From contig JAOPHQ010004320.1 in assembly GCA_030340625.1 (NCBI GenBank), positions 7,501-71,500 on the forward strand: 64,000 bases of DNA. Reading direction: 5' to 3'. This stretch comes from Merluccius polli. Lineage: Eukaryota > Chordata > Actinopteri > Gadiformes > Merlucciidae. This document shows, one piece after another, positions 1 through 12,476 of this stretch. The notes under the pieces are model-generated. The model saw only the letters and a list, made by a program, of their open reading frames with translations, searched no databases and was not told the DNA's origin. Position 1 is the first letter of the stretch, and every line of letters begins with the position of its first letter. A program made the translations under genes and the position numbers.

Positions 1-510
1 AAACTTCCAACTTCCAAATCTACATATGTTCAATTGGTGACACTCTGACAAAACTTCCAACTTCCAAATCTACATATGTTCAATGGTGACACCTCTGACA
101 AAACTTCCAACTTCCAAATCTACATATGTTCAATGGTGACACTCTGACAAAACTTCCAACTTCCAAATCTACATATGTTCAATGGTGACACTCTGACAAA
201 ACTTCCAACTTCCAAATCTAGCATATGTTCAATGGTGACACTCTGACAAAAACTTCCAACTTCCAAATCTAAATATGTTCAATGGTGACACTGACAAAAA
301 ATGACAACTTCCAGATTGCAACTTCCAACTTCCAGCATTCCAACTTCCATTTCCAGCTTCCAGAATCCAACTTCCAACTTCCAATCTACATATGTTCAAT
401 GGTGACACTCTGACAAAACTTCCAACTTCCAAATCTACATATGTTCAATGGTGACACTCTGACAAAACTTCCAACTTCCAAATCTACATATGTTCAATGG
501 TGACTTCCAA
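1..510 (+). repeat. MS49 minisatellite array, forward (Block 0)
   Basis: About nine copies of a 49-bp unit in which paired CTTCCAACTTCC motifs are followed by AAATCTACATATG, TTCAATGGTGACACTC and TGACAAAA. A longer variant at about 285-395 carries an inserted CTTCCAGATTGC / CATTTCCAGCTTCC segment. Single-base insertions (for example CAATTGG near 33 and ACCTCTG near 90) shift the period to 50 in places; later arrays keep 49 exactly. The short ORFs here only translate the repeat. Confidence 0.95.
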
Positions 511-3500
511 CTTCCAGATTCGGGTACCCCCTATCCTTTTTGGAAGCGGGGGCTTAAACGATGACTGAGTTCTGAAAAGGAGCCATTTCCTCTGCAGGCG
601 CGTTCACCATCCTAACATAGCCCAGAGTCTTATTTTGGGGCATTTCTGTCTTTTCATTGTGTGAATGGTAGACACTTCCAGATTGGGTAGGTCAATACTT
701 TGAAACCCTTATAACTTTGTGAAAGAAAGGCCTAGAGGCAAGAGGCCAAGTGTTTTGGAATGGTCTGAATGAGCTCTTCCCAGCATATGTCGTCATCAAG
801 AGATGGCACTAGTTCTTGATATAGAAATCAAATTTGGAACACTTTGCGAAACGAAAAGTTAAATTGGACTCTGCAGGCGTGTACGCTCATCCCTGAAATA
901 GGCCCAGTGTCTTTATTTTGGGGCATTTTCTGTTGTTTCATTGTGGAATGGTTTTCACTTCCACATTCGGTACCCCTCTCCTTTTGGAAGCGGGGGCTAA
1001 ACCATGACTGAGTTCTGAAAAGGAGCCATTTCCTCTGCAGGCGCGTTCACCATCCCTAAAATAGCCCAGAGTCTTATTTTGGGGCATTTCTGTCTTTTCA
1101 TTGTGGAACGGTAGACACTTCCAGATTGGGTACTCTGCTCATTTTTGTAAGGCCTCACTTGACCTATTGACATTTGGGAAGCGTTCAACGGTGCCCGCTC
1201 TGTCATCTTAAGAGGCTGAAGCTCCAAACTTATAGCCAAAGGAGAAGGTTGTTGGTGCTACAACATACCTCAAGTTCGGACAGAAAAACCATTTCCTTGG
1301 CTTTTTACAGAGGGTGAAAGGTGCTTCCAAAAGACAATATAAGTGAATGGGGAAAACCCTAACCCTACTAATTTCGTGACCTTTCGAGATAGCGAGAGGT
1401 ACCAAAACGGCATACACGCGTCCCTCTTGTTCCCATGAACGACATATGCGACAGTCGGCCTTTTTCGCCCAACAGAAAAAAAAATCCTTGTTAAGGTCAC
1501 TTTTTCTATCAGAAACTACTCAAAAGTGTAACCCCCAAGTGCTTCTCGCTCAGCCATTTGGGCACAAGAGACCAATTAAGAGACAGGAAGGTGTCAGCGC
1601 CCCGAGACTTGACAAGCTTGTCACAGGGGTCTGACTGGGACCTCCACTCCGAATCTCAGCCCTCTGCGACCTCGGGGTCGCCAACCCTAACCCTAACCCC
1701 TCCCCCGATAGGTCAACTTTGAACCCTTATAACTTTGTGAAGGAAAGGCCTAGAGGAATGAGGCCAAGTGTTTTTGGAAAGGTCTGAATGAGCTCTTCCA
1801 AGGCTTATGTCGTCATCAAGAGATGGCACTAGTTTCTTGATATAGAAATCAAATTTGGAACACTTTGCAAAACGAAAAGTTAAATTGGACTCTGCAGGCG
1901 TGGTTCGCCAACCCTGAAATAGCCCAGTGTCTTATTTTGGGGCATTTCTGTTGTTTCATTGTGGAAAAGGTTTTTCACTTCCAGATCGGTACCCCTCTCC
2001 TTTTGGAAGCGGGGCTAAACCATGACTGAGTTCTGAAAAGGAGCCATTCCCTCTGCAGGCGCGTCACCCTCCCTGAAAATAGCCCAGTGTCTTATTTTGG
2101 GACATTTCTGTTGTTTCAATTGTGAATGGTAGTCACTTCCAGATTGGGTACTCCGCTCTTTTGGAAGGCCTCACTTGACCTATTGACATTTGGGAAGCGT
2201 ATCATCGGGTGCCGCTCTGCCATCTTAAGAGGCTGAAGGCTCCAAAACTTATAGCCAAAAGAGAAGGTTGTTGGTGCTACAACATACCTCAAGTTCGGAC
2301 AGAAAAACCATTTCCTTGGCTTTTTACAGAGGGTGTGAAAGGTGCTTCCAAAAGGCAATTCTAAGTGAATGGGGAAAACCCTAACCTACTAATTTCGTGA
2401 CCTTTCGAGATAGCGAGTGGGTACCAAAACGCATACACGCGGTCCCTCTTGTTCCCATGAACGACATATGCGACAGTCGGCCTTTTTCACCCAACAGAAA
2501 AAAAATTCCTTGTTAAGGTCACTTTTTCTATCAGAACTACTCAGAAGTGTAACCCCCAAGTGCTTCTCGCTCAGCATTTGGGGCAAGAGACAATTAAGAG
2601 ACAGGAAGGTGGTCAGCGCCCCGAGACTTGACGAGCTGTTCACAGGGTCTGACTGGGACCTCCCACTCCGAATCTCAGCCCTCTGCGACCTCAGGGTCGC
2701 CACCCTAACCCTAACCCCTCCCCCGAAAAGTCAAATTTTGAACCCTTATAACTTTGTGAAAGAAAGGCCTAGAGGCATGAGGCCAAGTGTTTTGGAAAGG
2801 TCCTGAATGAGCTCTTCCCAGCAGATGTCGTTCATCAAGAGATGGCCCTAGTTCTTGATATAGAAATCAAATTTGGAACACTTTGCGAAACGAAAAGTTA
2901 AAATCGGACTCTGCAGGCGTGTCGGCCAACCCTGAAATAGGCCCAGTGTCCTTATTTTGGGGCATTTCTGTGGTTTCATTGTGGAATGGTTTTTCACTTC
3001 CAGATTCGGTACCCCTCTCCTTTTGGAAGCGGGGATTCCAACTTCCAACTTCCAAATCTACACATGTTCAATGGTGAGACACTCTGACAAAAATGACAAC
3101 TTCAGATTGCAAACTTCCAACTTCCATTCCAGCTTTCAACTTCCATTTCCAGAATCCAACTTCCAACTTCCAAATCTAACATATGTTCAATGGTGGACAC
3201 TGACAAAAATGACAACTTCCAGATTGCAACTTCCAACTTCCAAATCTACATATGTTCAATGGTGACACTGACAAATTACAACTTCCAACTTCCAGATTCG
3301 GTACCCCCTCTCCTTTTTGAAGCGGGGCTAAACGATGACTGAGTCTGAAAAAGGGAGCCATTTCCTCTGCAGGGAGCGTTCACCATCCCTAAAATAGCCG
3401 CAGAGTCTTATTTTGGGGCATTTCTGTCTTTTCATTGTGGAACGGTATACACTTCCAGATTGGGTACTCCGCTCATTTTGGAAGGCCTCTCTGACCTATT

Positions 3501-6500
3501 GACATTTGGGAAGCGTTCAACGGTGCCGCTCTGTCATCTTAAGAGGCTGAAGCTCCAAACTTATAGCCAACGGAGAAGGTTGTTGGTGCTACAACATAAC
3601 CTCAAGCTCAGACAGAAAAAACTTTTCTTTGGCCTTTATACAGAGGGTGAAAGGTGCTTCCAAAAGGCAATTCTAAGTGATTGGGGAAAAACCCTAACCT
3701 ACTAATTTCGTGACCTTTCGAGATAGCGAGTTGTACCAAAACGCATACACGCGTCCCTCTTGTTCCATGAACGACATATGCGACAGTCGGCCTTTTTTCA
3801 CCCAACAGAAAAAAATAAATTCCTTGTTTAGTTTCACTTCCAGATTGGGTACTCCGCTCATTTTGGAAGGCCTCATTTGACCTATTGACATTTGGGGAAG
3901 CGTTCAACGGTGCCGCTCTGCCATCTTAAGAGGCTGAAGGCTCCAAACTTATAGCCAAAGGAGAAGGTTGTTGGTGCAACAACATACCTCAAGCTCAGAC
4001 AGAAACAGCTTTTCTTTGGCCTTTTACAGAGGGGTGAAAAGGTGCTTCCAAAAGGCAATTTCTAAGTGATTGGGGAACCCTAACCTACTAATTTCGTGAC
4101 CTTTTCGAGATAGCGAGAGGTACCAAAACGCATACACGCGTCCCTCTTGTTCCCCTGAACGACATATGCGACAGTCGGCCTTTTTCACCCAACAGAAAAA
4201 AAAAATTCCTTGTTAAGGTCACTTTTTCTATCAGAACTACTCAGAAGTGTAACCCCCAAGTGCTTCTCGCTCAGCATTTGGGCAAGAGACCAATTAAGAG
4301 ACAGGAAGGTGTCAGCGCCCCGAGACTTGACGAGCTGTTCACAGGGTCTGACTGGACCTCCACTCCGAATCTCAGCCCTCTGCGACCTCAGGGTCGCCAA
4401 CCCTAACCCTAACCCCTCCCCCGAAAAGTCAAACTTTGAACCCTTATAACTTTGTTGAAAGAAAGTGCCTAGAGGCATGAGGCCAAGTGTTTTGGAAAGG
4501 TCTGAATGAGCTCTTTCCAGCACATGTCATCATCAATAGAAGGCACTATTTCTTGATATAGAAATTAAATTTGGAACACTTTGTGAAAACGAAAGTTAAA
4601 TAGGACTCTGCAGGCATGTTCGCCATCCCTGAAATAGCCCAGTGTCTTAATTTGGGGCATTTCTGTTGTTTCAATTGTGGAATGGATTCACTTCCACATT
4701 CGGTACCCCTCTCCTTTTGGAAGCGGGGCTAAACCAGGACTGAGTTCTGAAAAGGAGCCATTTCCTCTGCAGGCGCGTTCACCATCCCAAAAATAGCCCA
4801 GAGTCTTATTTTGGGGCATTTTTGTCTTTTCATTGTGGAACGGTAGACACTTCCAGATTGGGTACTCCGCTCCTTTTGGAAGGCCTCACTTGACCTATTG
4901 ACATTTGGGAAGCGTTCAACGGTGCCGCTCTGTCATCTTAAGAGGCTGAAGCTCCAAACTTATAGCCAAAGGAGAAGGTTGTTGGTGCTACAACATACCT
5001 CAAGTTCGGACAGAAAAAACCATTTCCTTGGCTTTTTACAGAGGGGTGAAAGGTGCTTCCAAAAGGCAAATATAAGTGATTGCGGGAAAACGCTAACCTG
5101 CTCATTCTGTGACCTTTCGTAGATAGCGAGTGGGTACCAAAATGCATTCACGTGTCCCTCTTGTTCCCATGAATGACATATGCGACAGTCTGCCTTTTTC
5201 ACACCAACAGAAAAAAAGAAATTCCTTGTTTAGTTTCACTCCAGATTGGGTACTCCGCTCTTTTTGGAAGGCCTCACTTGACCTATGACATTTGGGAAGC
5301 GTTCAACGGTGCCCGCTCTGCCATCCTTAAGTAGGCTGAAGCTCCAAACTTATAGCCAAAGGAGAAGGGTTGTTGGTGCTACAACATACCTCAAGTTCGG
5401 ACAGAAAAAACCATTTCCTTGGCTTTTTACAGAGGGGTGAAAGGTGCTTCCAAAAGGCAATATAAGTGATTGGGGAACCCTAACCTACTAATTTCGTGAC
5501 CTTTCGAGATAGCGAGAGGTACCAAAACGCATACACGCGTCCCTCTTGTTACCATGAACGACATTATGCGACAGTCGGCCTTTTTCACCCAACAGAAAAA
5601 AAATTCCATGTTAAGGTCACTTTTTTCCATCAGAACTACTCAGAAGTGTAACCCCCAATGTGCTTCTCGCTCAGCATTTGGGCAAGAGACCAATTAAGAG
5701 ACAGGAAGGTGTCAGCGCCCCGAGACTTGACGAGCTGTTCACAGGGTCTGACTGGGACCATCCACTCCGAATCTCAGCCCTCTGCGACCTCAGGGTCGCC
5801 AACCCTAACCCTAACCCCTCCCCCGAAAGGGTCAAACTTTGAACCCTCATAACTTTGTGAAAGAAAGGCCTAGAGGCATGAGGCCAATGTGTTTTGGAAA
5901 GGGTCTGAATGAGCTCTTCCCAGCATATGTCGTCCTCAAGAGATGGCACTAGTTCTTGAATAGAAATCAAATTTGGAACACTTTGCGAAACGAAAAGTTA
6001 AATTGGACTCTGCAGCGTGTTCGCCATCCCTGAAATAGCCCAGTGTCCTTATTTTGGGGCATTTCTGTTGTTTCATTGTGGAAATGGTTTTCACTTCCAC
6101 ATTCGGTACCCCCTCTCCTTTTGGAAGCGGGGCTAAACCATGACTGAGTCTGAAAAGGAGCCATTCCCTCTGCAGGCGCGTTCACCCTCCCTGAAATAGC
6201 CCAGAGTCTTATTTTGGGGCATTTCTGTTATTTTCATTGTGGAACGGTAGACACTTCCAGATTGGGTACTCCGCTCATTTTGGAAGGCCTCACTTGACCT
6301 ATTGACATTTGGGAAGCGTTCAAACGGTGCCGCTCTGTCATCTTAAGAGGGCTGAAGCTCCAAACTTATAGCCAAAGGAGAAGGTTGTTGGTGCTACAAC
6401 ATACCTCAAGTTCGGACAGAAAAACCATTTCCTTGGCTTTTTACAGGAGGGTGAAAGGTGCTTCCAAAAGGCAATATAAGTGAATGGGGAAAACGCTAAC

Positions 6501-9183
6501 CTGCTCATTGTGTGACCTTTCGAGATAGCGAGAGGTTCCAAAACGCATCACGTGTCCATCTTGTTCCCTTGAAACGACATATGCGACAGTCTGCCTTTTT
6601 CAACCCAACAGAAAAAAAAGAAATTCCTTGTTTAGTTTCACTTCCAGATTGGTACTCCCGCTCATTGTGGAAGGCCTCATTTGACCTATTGACATTTGGG
6701 AAGCGTTCAACGGTGCCGCTCTGCCATCTTAAGAGGCTGAAGCTCCAAACTTTATAGCCAAAGGAGAAGGTTGATGCTGCTACAACATACCTCAAGTTCG
6801 GACAGAAAAAACCATTTCCTTGGCTTTTTACAGAGGGTGAAAGGTGCTTCCAAAAGGCAATATAAGTGATTGGGGAAAACCCTAACCTACTAATTTCGTG
6901 ACCTTTCGAGATAGCGAGTGCTACCAAAACGCATACACGCGTCCCTCTTGTTCCCATGAACGACATATGCGACAGTCGGCCTTTTTTCACCCAACAGAAA
7001 AAAAAATTCCCTGTTAAGGTCACTTTTTCCATCAGAACTACTCAGAAGTGTAGCCCCCAAGTGCTTCTCGCTCAGCATTTGGTCAAGAGACCAATTAAGA
7101 GACAGGGAAGGAGTCAGCGCCCCGAGACTTGACGAGCTGTTCACAGGGTCTGACTGGGACCTCCACTCCGAATCTCAGCCCTCTGCGACCTCAGGGTCGC
7201 CAACCCTAACCCTAACCCCTCCCCCGAAAGGTCAAACTTTGAACCCTTATACTTTGTGAAAGAAAGGCCTAGAGGCATGAGGCCAAGTGTTTTGGAAAGG
7301 TCTGAATGAGCTCTTCCCAGCATATGTCGTCATCAAGAGATGGCACTAGTACTTGATATAGAAATCAAATTTGGAACACTTTGCGAAACGAAAAGTTAAA
7401 TTGGGCTCTGCAGGTGTGTTCGCCCATCCCTGAAATAGCCCAGTGTCTTATTTTGGGGCATTTCTGTTGTTTCATTGTGGAATGGTTTTTCACTTCCACA
7501 TTCGGTACCCCCTCTCCTTTTGGAAGCGGGGCTAAACCATGACTGAGTTCTGAAAAGGAGCCATTCCCTCTGCAGGCGTGTTCACCCTCCCTGAAATAGC
7601 CCAGTGTCTTATTTTGGGACATTTCTGTTGTTTCATTGTGGAATGGTAGTCACTTCCAGATTGGGTACTCCGCTCATTTTGGAAGCGGGGGATTCAAACT
7701 TCCAACTTCCAAATATACATATGTTCAATGGTGACACTCTGACAGAACTTCCAACTTCCAGATTCGGTACCCCTCTCCTTTTTGGAAGCGGGGCTAAACG
7801 ATGACTGAGTTCTGAAAAGGAGCCATTTCCTCTGCAGGCGCGTTCACCATCCCTAAAATAGCCCAGAGTCTTATTTTGGGGCATTTCTGTCTTTTCATTG
7901 TGGAACGGTAGACACTTCCAGATTGGGTACTCCGCTCATTTTGGAAGGCCTCACTTGACCTATTGACATTTGGGAAGCGTTCAACGGTGCCGCTCTGTCA
8001 TCTTAAGAGGCTGAAGCTCCAAACTTATAGCCAAAGGAGAAGGTTGTTGGTGCTACAACATACCTCAAGTTCGGACAGAAAAACCATTTCCTTGGCTTTT
8101 TACAGAGGGTGAAAGGTGCTTCCAAAAGGCAATATAAGTGAATGGGGGAAAACGCTAACCTGCTCATTGTGTGACCTTTCGAGATAGCGAGAGGTTCCAA
8201 AACGCATTCACGTGTCCATCTTGTTCCCATGAACGACATATGCGACAGTCTGCCTTTTTCACCCAACAGAAAAAAAGAAATTCCTTGTTTAGTTTCACTT
8301 CCAGATTGGGTACTTCCGCTCATTTTGGAAGGCCTCATTTGACCTATTGACATTTGGGAAGCGTTCAACGGTGCCGCTCTGCCATCTTAAGAGGCTGAAG
8401 CTCCAAACTTATAGCCAAAGGAGAAGGTTGTTGGTGCTACAACATACCTCAAGTTCGGACAGAAAAACCATTTCCTTGGCTTTTTACAGAGGGTGAAAGG
8501 TGCTTCCAAAAGGCAATATAAGTGATTGGGGAACCCTAACCTACTAATTTCGTGACCTTCTCGAGATAGCGAGAGGTTCCAAAACGCATTCACGTGTCCA
8601 TCTTGTTCCCATGAACGACATATCCGACAGTCGGGCCTTTTCCACCCAACAGAAAAAAAATTCCCTGTTAAGGTCACTTTTTCCATCAGAACTACTCAGA
8701 AGTGTAGCCCCCAAGTGCTTCTCGCTCAGCATTTGGTCAAGAGACCAATTAAGAGACAGGAAGGTGTCAGCGCCCCGAGACTTGACGAGCTGTTCACAGG
8801 GTCTGACTGGGACCTCCACTCCGAATCTCAGCCCTCTGGGACCTCGGGGTCGCCAACCCTAACCCTAACCCCTCCCCCGAAAGGTCAAACTTTGAACCCT
8901 TATAACTTTGTGAAGGAAAGGCCTAGAGGAATGAGGCCAAGTGTTTTGGAAAGGTCTGAATGAGCTCTTTCCAGCACATGTCATCATCAATAGAAGGCAC
9001 TATTTCTTGATATAGAAATTACATTTGGAACACTTTGTGAAACGAAAAGTTAAATTGGACTCTGCAGGCATGTTCGCCATCCCTGAAATAGCCCAGTGTC
9101 TTATTTTGGGGCATTTCTGTTGTTTCATTGTGGAATGGTAGTCACTTCCAGATTCGGTAACCCCTCTCCTTTTGGAAGCGGGG
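511..9183 (+). repeat. Composite subtelomeric unit array (Block 0)
   Basis: Array of roughly 1.0-1.7 kb composite units. Telomeric boxes (AACCCTAACCCTAACCCC or close variants) lie at 1683, 2701, 4399, 5801, 7202 and 8855. The first segment (511 to about 690) is a truncated unit whose GATTGGGTA runs straight into GGTCAA, deleting the part that normally separates them; the same fused junction recurs in every block. Spacings of 1018, 1698, 1402, 1401 and 1653 bp deviate from the cleaner classes seen downstream because many 1-bp indels are present. ORFs are short, overlap on both strands and break between copies, so none is called as a gene. Confidence 0.92.
1683..1700 (+). repeat. Telomeric box of a composite unit (example)
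   Basis: AACCCTAACCCTAACCCC followed by TCCCCCG, preceded by a GGGTCGCC context. Nineteen full boxes of this type and one truncated box (37,698-37,710) occur in the window, always at the same place in the composite unit. Further starts: 2701, 4399, 5801, 7202, 8855, 21646, 23293, 24298, 35706, 37091, 38698, 40083, 46927, 48314, 49580, 51228, 52874 and 53879. Confidence 0.93.
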
Positions 9184-9796
9184 ATTCCAACTTCCAACTT
9201 CCAAATCTACACATGTTCAATGGTGACACTCTGACAAAAATTCCAACTTCAGGACATTTACCTACTTCCAACTTCCAAATCTACACATGTTCAATGGTGA
9301 CACTCTGACAAGAATGACAACTTCCAACTTCCAAATCTACATATGTTCAATGGTGACACTCTGACAAAAATGACAACTTCCAACTTCAGGACATTTACCT
9401 ACTTCCAACTTCCAAATCTACACATGTTCAATGGTGACACTCTGACAAAAATGACAACTTCCCAACTTGAGGACATTTACCTACTTCCAACTTCCAAATC
9501 TACATATGTTCAATGGTGACACTCTGACAAAACTTCCAACTTCCAAATCTACATATGTTCAATGGTGACACTCTGACAAAACTTCCAACTTCCAAATCTA
9601 CATATGTTCAATGGTGACACTCTGACAAAACTTCCAACTTCCAAATCTACATATGTTCAATGGTGACAACTTCCAGATTGCAACTTCCAACTTCCATTTC
9701 CAGCTTCCAACTTCCATTTCCAGCTTCCAGAACCAACTTCCAACTTCCAAATCTACATATGTTCAATGGTGACACTCTGACAGAACTTCCAACTTC
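9184..9796 (+). repeat. MS49 minisatellite array, forward (Block 0, second)
   Basis: Forward MS49 copies, some expanded by the insert TTCAGGACATTTACCTACTT to an 81-bp form (near 9,245, 9,390 and 9,470). CACATG and CATATG variants of the unit are mixed. The array separates the last composite unit from a truncated one. Confidence 0.93.
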
Positions 9797-10288
9797 CAGA
9801 TTCGGTACCCCTCTCCTTTTTGGAAGCGGGGCTAAACGATGACTGAGTTCTGAAAAGGAGCCATTTCCTCTGCAGGTGCGTTCACCATCCCTAACATAGC
9901 CCAGAGTCTTATTTTGGGGGCATTTCTGTCTTTTCATTGTGGAATGGTAGACACTTCCAGATTGGGTAGGTCAAACTTTGAACCCTTATAACTTTGTGAA
10001 AGAAAGGCCTAGAGGCATGAGGCCAAGTGTTTTGGAAAGGTCTGAATGAGCTCTTCCCAGCATATGTCGTCATCAAGAGATGGCACTAGTTCTTGATATA
10101 GAAATCAAATTTGGAACACTTTGCGAAACGAAAAGTTAAATTGGACTCTGCAGGCGTGTTCGCCATCCCTGAAAATAGCCCAGTGTCTTATTTTGGGGGC
10201 ATTTCTGTTGTTTCATTGTGGAATGGTTTTCACTTCCAGATTCGGTAACCCCTCTCCTTTTGGAGGAGATTCCAACTTCCAACTTCAC
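9797..10288 (+). repeat. Truncated composite unit before the AT-rich spacer (Block 0)
   Basis: Composite-unit sequence lacking the telomeric box: the GATTGGGTA / GGTCAAAC fusion joins the end of one module to the 3' part of the next. Its right end reads TTTTGGAGGAGATTCC, whereas Blocks 1 and 3 have TTTTGGAAGCGGGGATTCC. That makes it a marker for the Block 0/2 subfamily. Confidence 0.85.
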
Positions 10289-10703
10289 ATGTTCAATTTT
10301 TATACTAACAGTTTTTTTAAATGGATTATAAAGAAGATTGTTTTATATTCATGCTTTTGTTATTTTTGTTGTGTATGCAAAAAACGGGAAATAACGGGAG
10401 TGTCAGATAGGGACTCCTAGATGTTTAAACACTGGGTATTTATTGGTGTCTTTTGTTGGTTGTTATAGTCACTGGATTTTCTTTTCATGTTGTTTTCGTT
10501 AACGCAACAATCTTGACAATTGTTAAATGTGTGAGTGCATTGTCAGACTTTTGTTTGTACAAAGTTTTTGTTCTTTCAACTTTTATAGATTGTTGTTCAA
10601 GTGTCAGTACTACAGTTCACTAAGTCTTATCACTGGGTTTGTGTTAGATGGTTAACGACAAAATATGTAGAAAAAAAAATGGCATTCCTGATAACAGTGT
10701 TGT
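10289..10703. other. AT-rich spacer, single copy per block (Block 0)
   Basis: About 415 bp of T-rich, non-minisatellite DNA with a GTTTAAAC palindrome and no ORF worth calling. Homologues occur at 25,516-25,965, 41,491-41,908 and 55,097-55,545. Blocks 0 and 2 lack about 35 bp present in Blocks 1 and 3 just after ACTAACAG. Origin not recognised; it could be a remnant of a mobile element. Confidence 0.85.
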
Positions 10704-11375
10704 TCAATGGTGACACTCTGACAAAAATGACAACTTCCAACTTCAGGACATTTACCTACTTCCAACTTCCAAATCTACATATGTTCAATGGTCACACTCT
10801 GACAAAAATGACAACTTCCAACTTCCAAATCTACATATGTTCAATGGTGACACTCTGAGAAAAATGACAACTTCCAACTTCAGGACATTTACCTACTTCC
10901 AACTTCCAAATCTACATATGTTCAATGGTCACACTCTGACAAAAATGACAACTTCCAACTTCCAAATCTACATATGTTCAATGGTGACACTCTGAGAAAA
11001 ATGACAACTTCCAACTTCAGGACATTTACCTACTTCCAACTTCCAAATCTACATATGTTCAATGGTCACACTCTGACAAAAATGACAACTTCCAACTTCA
11101 GGACATTTACCTACTTCCAACTTCCAAATCTACACATGTTCAATGGTGACACTCTGAGAAAAATGACAACTTCCAACTTGAGGACATTTACCTACTTCCA
11201 ACTTCCAAATCTACATATGTTCAATGGTCACACTCTGACAAAAATGACAACTTCCAACTTCAGGACATTTACCTACTTCCAACTTCCAAATCTACACATG
11301 TTCAATGGGTGACACTCTGACAAAAATGACAACTTCCAACTTCAGGACTACTTAGCTACTTCCAACTTCCAAATT
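10704..11375 (+). repeat. MS49-derived higher-order minisatellite (Block 0)
   Basis: The insert CTTCAGGACATTTACC recurs at steps of 137, 137, 81, 81, 81 and 82 bp. Unit variants alternate strictly in the central part: copies reading GGTCACACTCTGACA are followed by copies reading GGTGACACTCTGAGA. This is a dimeric higher-order structure. The corresponding stretch in Blocks 1-3 is only about 140 bp long, so the array expanded in Block 0. Confidence 0.9.
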
Positions 11376-11896
11376 GTAGACATGAACCGATTGCTGATGG
11401 TGGACTTAGTGTATGAATACATTTTGAATTAGCTTCCAAAATCGCTGATGTTTAGTTTTAACATGGTACACTACTGCCCCCCTAGAGTTTTCCGAATTTT
11501 ACTTCCAAATCGCTGATGTTTAGTGAATTAGCTTCCAAATCGCTGATGTTTAGTGAATTAGCTTCCAAATCGCTGATGTTTAGTTTTAACATGGTACACT
11601 ACTGCCCCCTAGAGTTTTCCGAATTTTACTTCCAAATCCAGACATTCATTTTTTTCGACTCAGTGGTGCCCCCTGTTGCATGGGAGTTCGATTTTCCAAA
11701 TTCCAAATTCAGCTTCCAACTTCCATCTTCCATCTTCCAACTTCCATTTCCAGCTTCCAGATTCCAACTTCCAAGTTCCGAATCTACATATGTTCAATGG
11801 TGGCACTTAGACAAAAATTCCAAAATGGACAGTGTACGGTGGGGGTGAATTTGGGCTTTCCAAATCGGCTATACAAACCCATGTTAAATCGGCTCC
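11376..11896 (+). repeat. Right-edge segment of Block 0
   Basis: Terminal segment shared by all four blocks. It starts near TTGTAGACATGAACC, passes through CTTCC-rich sequence and ends with AAATCGGCTCC joined to CCCTAA repeats. In Block 0 only, a roughly 30-bp unit (GAATTAGCTTCCAAATCGCT plus GATGTTTAGT) is tandemly repeated around 11,425-11,585. CTGCCCCCTAGAG at 11,602-11,614 and TGGTGCCCCCTG near 11,665 are CTCF-like on the minus strand. Confidence 0.85.
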
Positions 11897-11917
11897 AAAC
11901 CCTAACCCTAACCCTAA
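11897..11917. repeat. Short ITS at right edge of Block 0
   Basis: Three to four CCCTAA repeats joining the block edge to element E1. The same join occurs at the right edges of Blocks 1-3. Confidence 0.95.
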
Positions 11918-12274
11918 ACACTTAGGAAAATTTTCATCACATCATATGACATGATACTTTTTGGAATAACTCCGGAACTATATGTCCCATATGGGAGGTT
12001 GAGGTATCCACGGATGCGCCTTCCCAAGACGCTTCTACCGATACCAGGACCATGTCTTTAGCCCTTTCCTATCTCGAGTTATTCCCGATAGTATCACTTC
12101 GAAAATGGTGATTTTTCTATCTCGGGAACCGTAAGTCCTAGAACCTTGGGGATGGTTCCAAACTGTCCGGCACGGCCTACTTAGTGGGCATAGAAAGTGG
12201 TTTGAAGTCGATCGGACTTACCGTTCTCGAGTTATTCCCGATAGTATCACTTCGAGTGGTTTTCATCCCCATAC
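11918..12274 (+). repeat. E1 subtelomeric element, full copy
   Basis: About 359-bp element beginning AAACACTTAGGAAAATTTTC and ending TCATCCCCATAC, with ITS on both sides. It contains the palindrome TCCCATATGGGA and two copies of CTCGAGTTATTCCCGATAG, so it is internally a divergent dimer of about 150 bp. Seven full or nearly full copies occur in the window (also 14,598; 15,152; 15,694; 29,905; 30,471; 42,534) plus a 5'-truncated copy at 28,748 and six smaller fragments. No coding capacity. Confidence 0.92.
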
Positions 12275-12304
12275 CTAACCCTAACCCTAACCCTAACCCT
12301 AACC
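12275..12304. repeat. ITS between E1 and E2
   Basis: Five perfect CCCTAA repeats, forming the boundary between E1 and E2. Confidence 0.95.
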
Positions 12305-12468
12305 GCCTCAAGATCGAGTGTTTTAAGGTACTTCCGGTTCACGTAGAGCGTTGAGGTGGGTTCCATTGGATAGCCCGTACCTGATTTAGTGGGGGTAGAA
12401 CCAACCTGGGTGTCTTTACGACTTATATAACTAAAGTTATTGCCCAAAACGCGTTTAGGGGAGGGTTA

Positions 12469-12476
12469 ATGCAAAT
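12469..12476 (+). promoter_or_regulatory. Octamer (ATGCAAAT) motif in E2a
   Basis: Perfect match to the POU/Oct octamer, followed by an inverted partner: AATGCAA then TTGCATT about 12 bp later. Repeated at 16,246-16,253 and 27,288-27,295. An 8-bp match can occur by chance, so function is only a possibility. Confidence 0.3.

Noticed and set aside
1..510. Regular repeats that could suggest a CRISPR array
   Set aside because: The units are contiguous with no unique spacers and the surrounding DNA is vertebrate subtelomere; it is a minisatellite.
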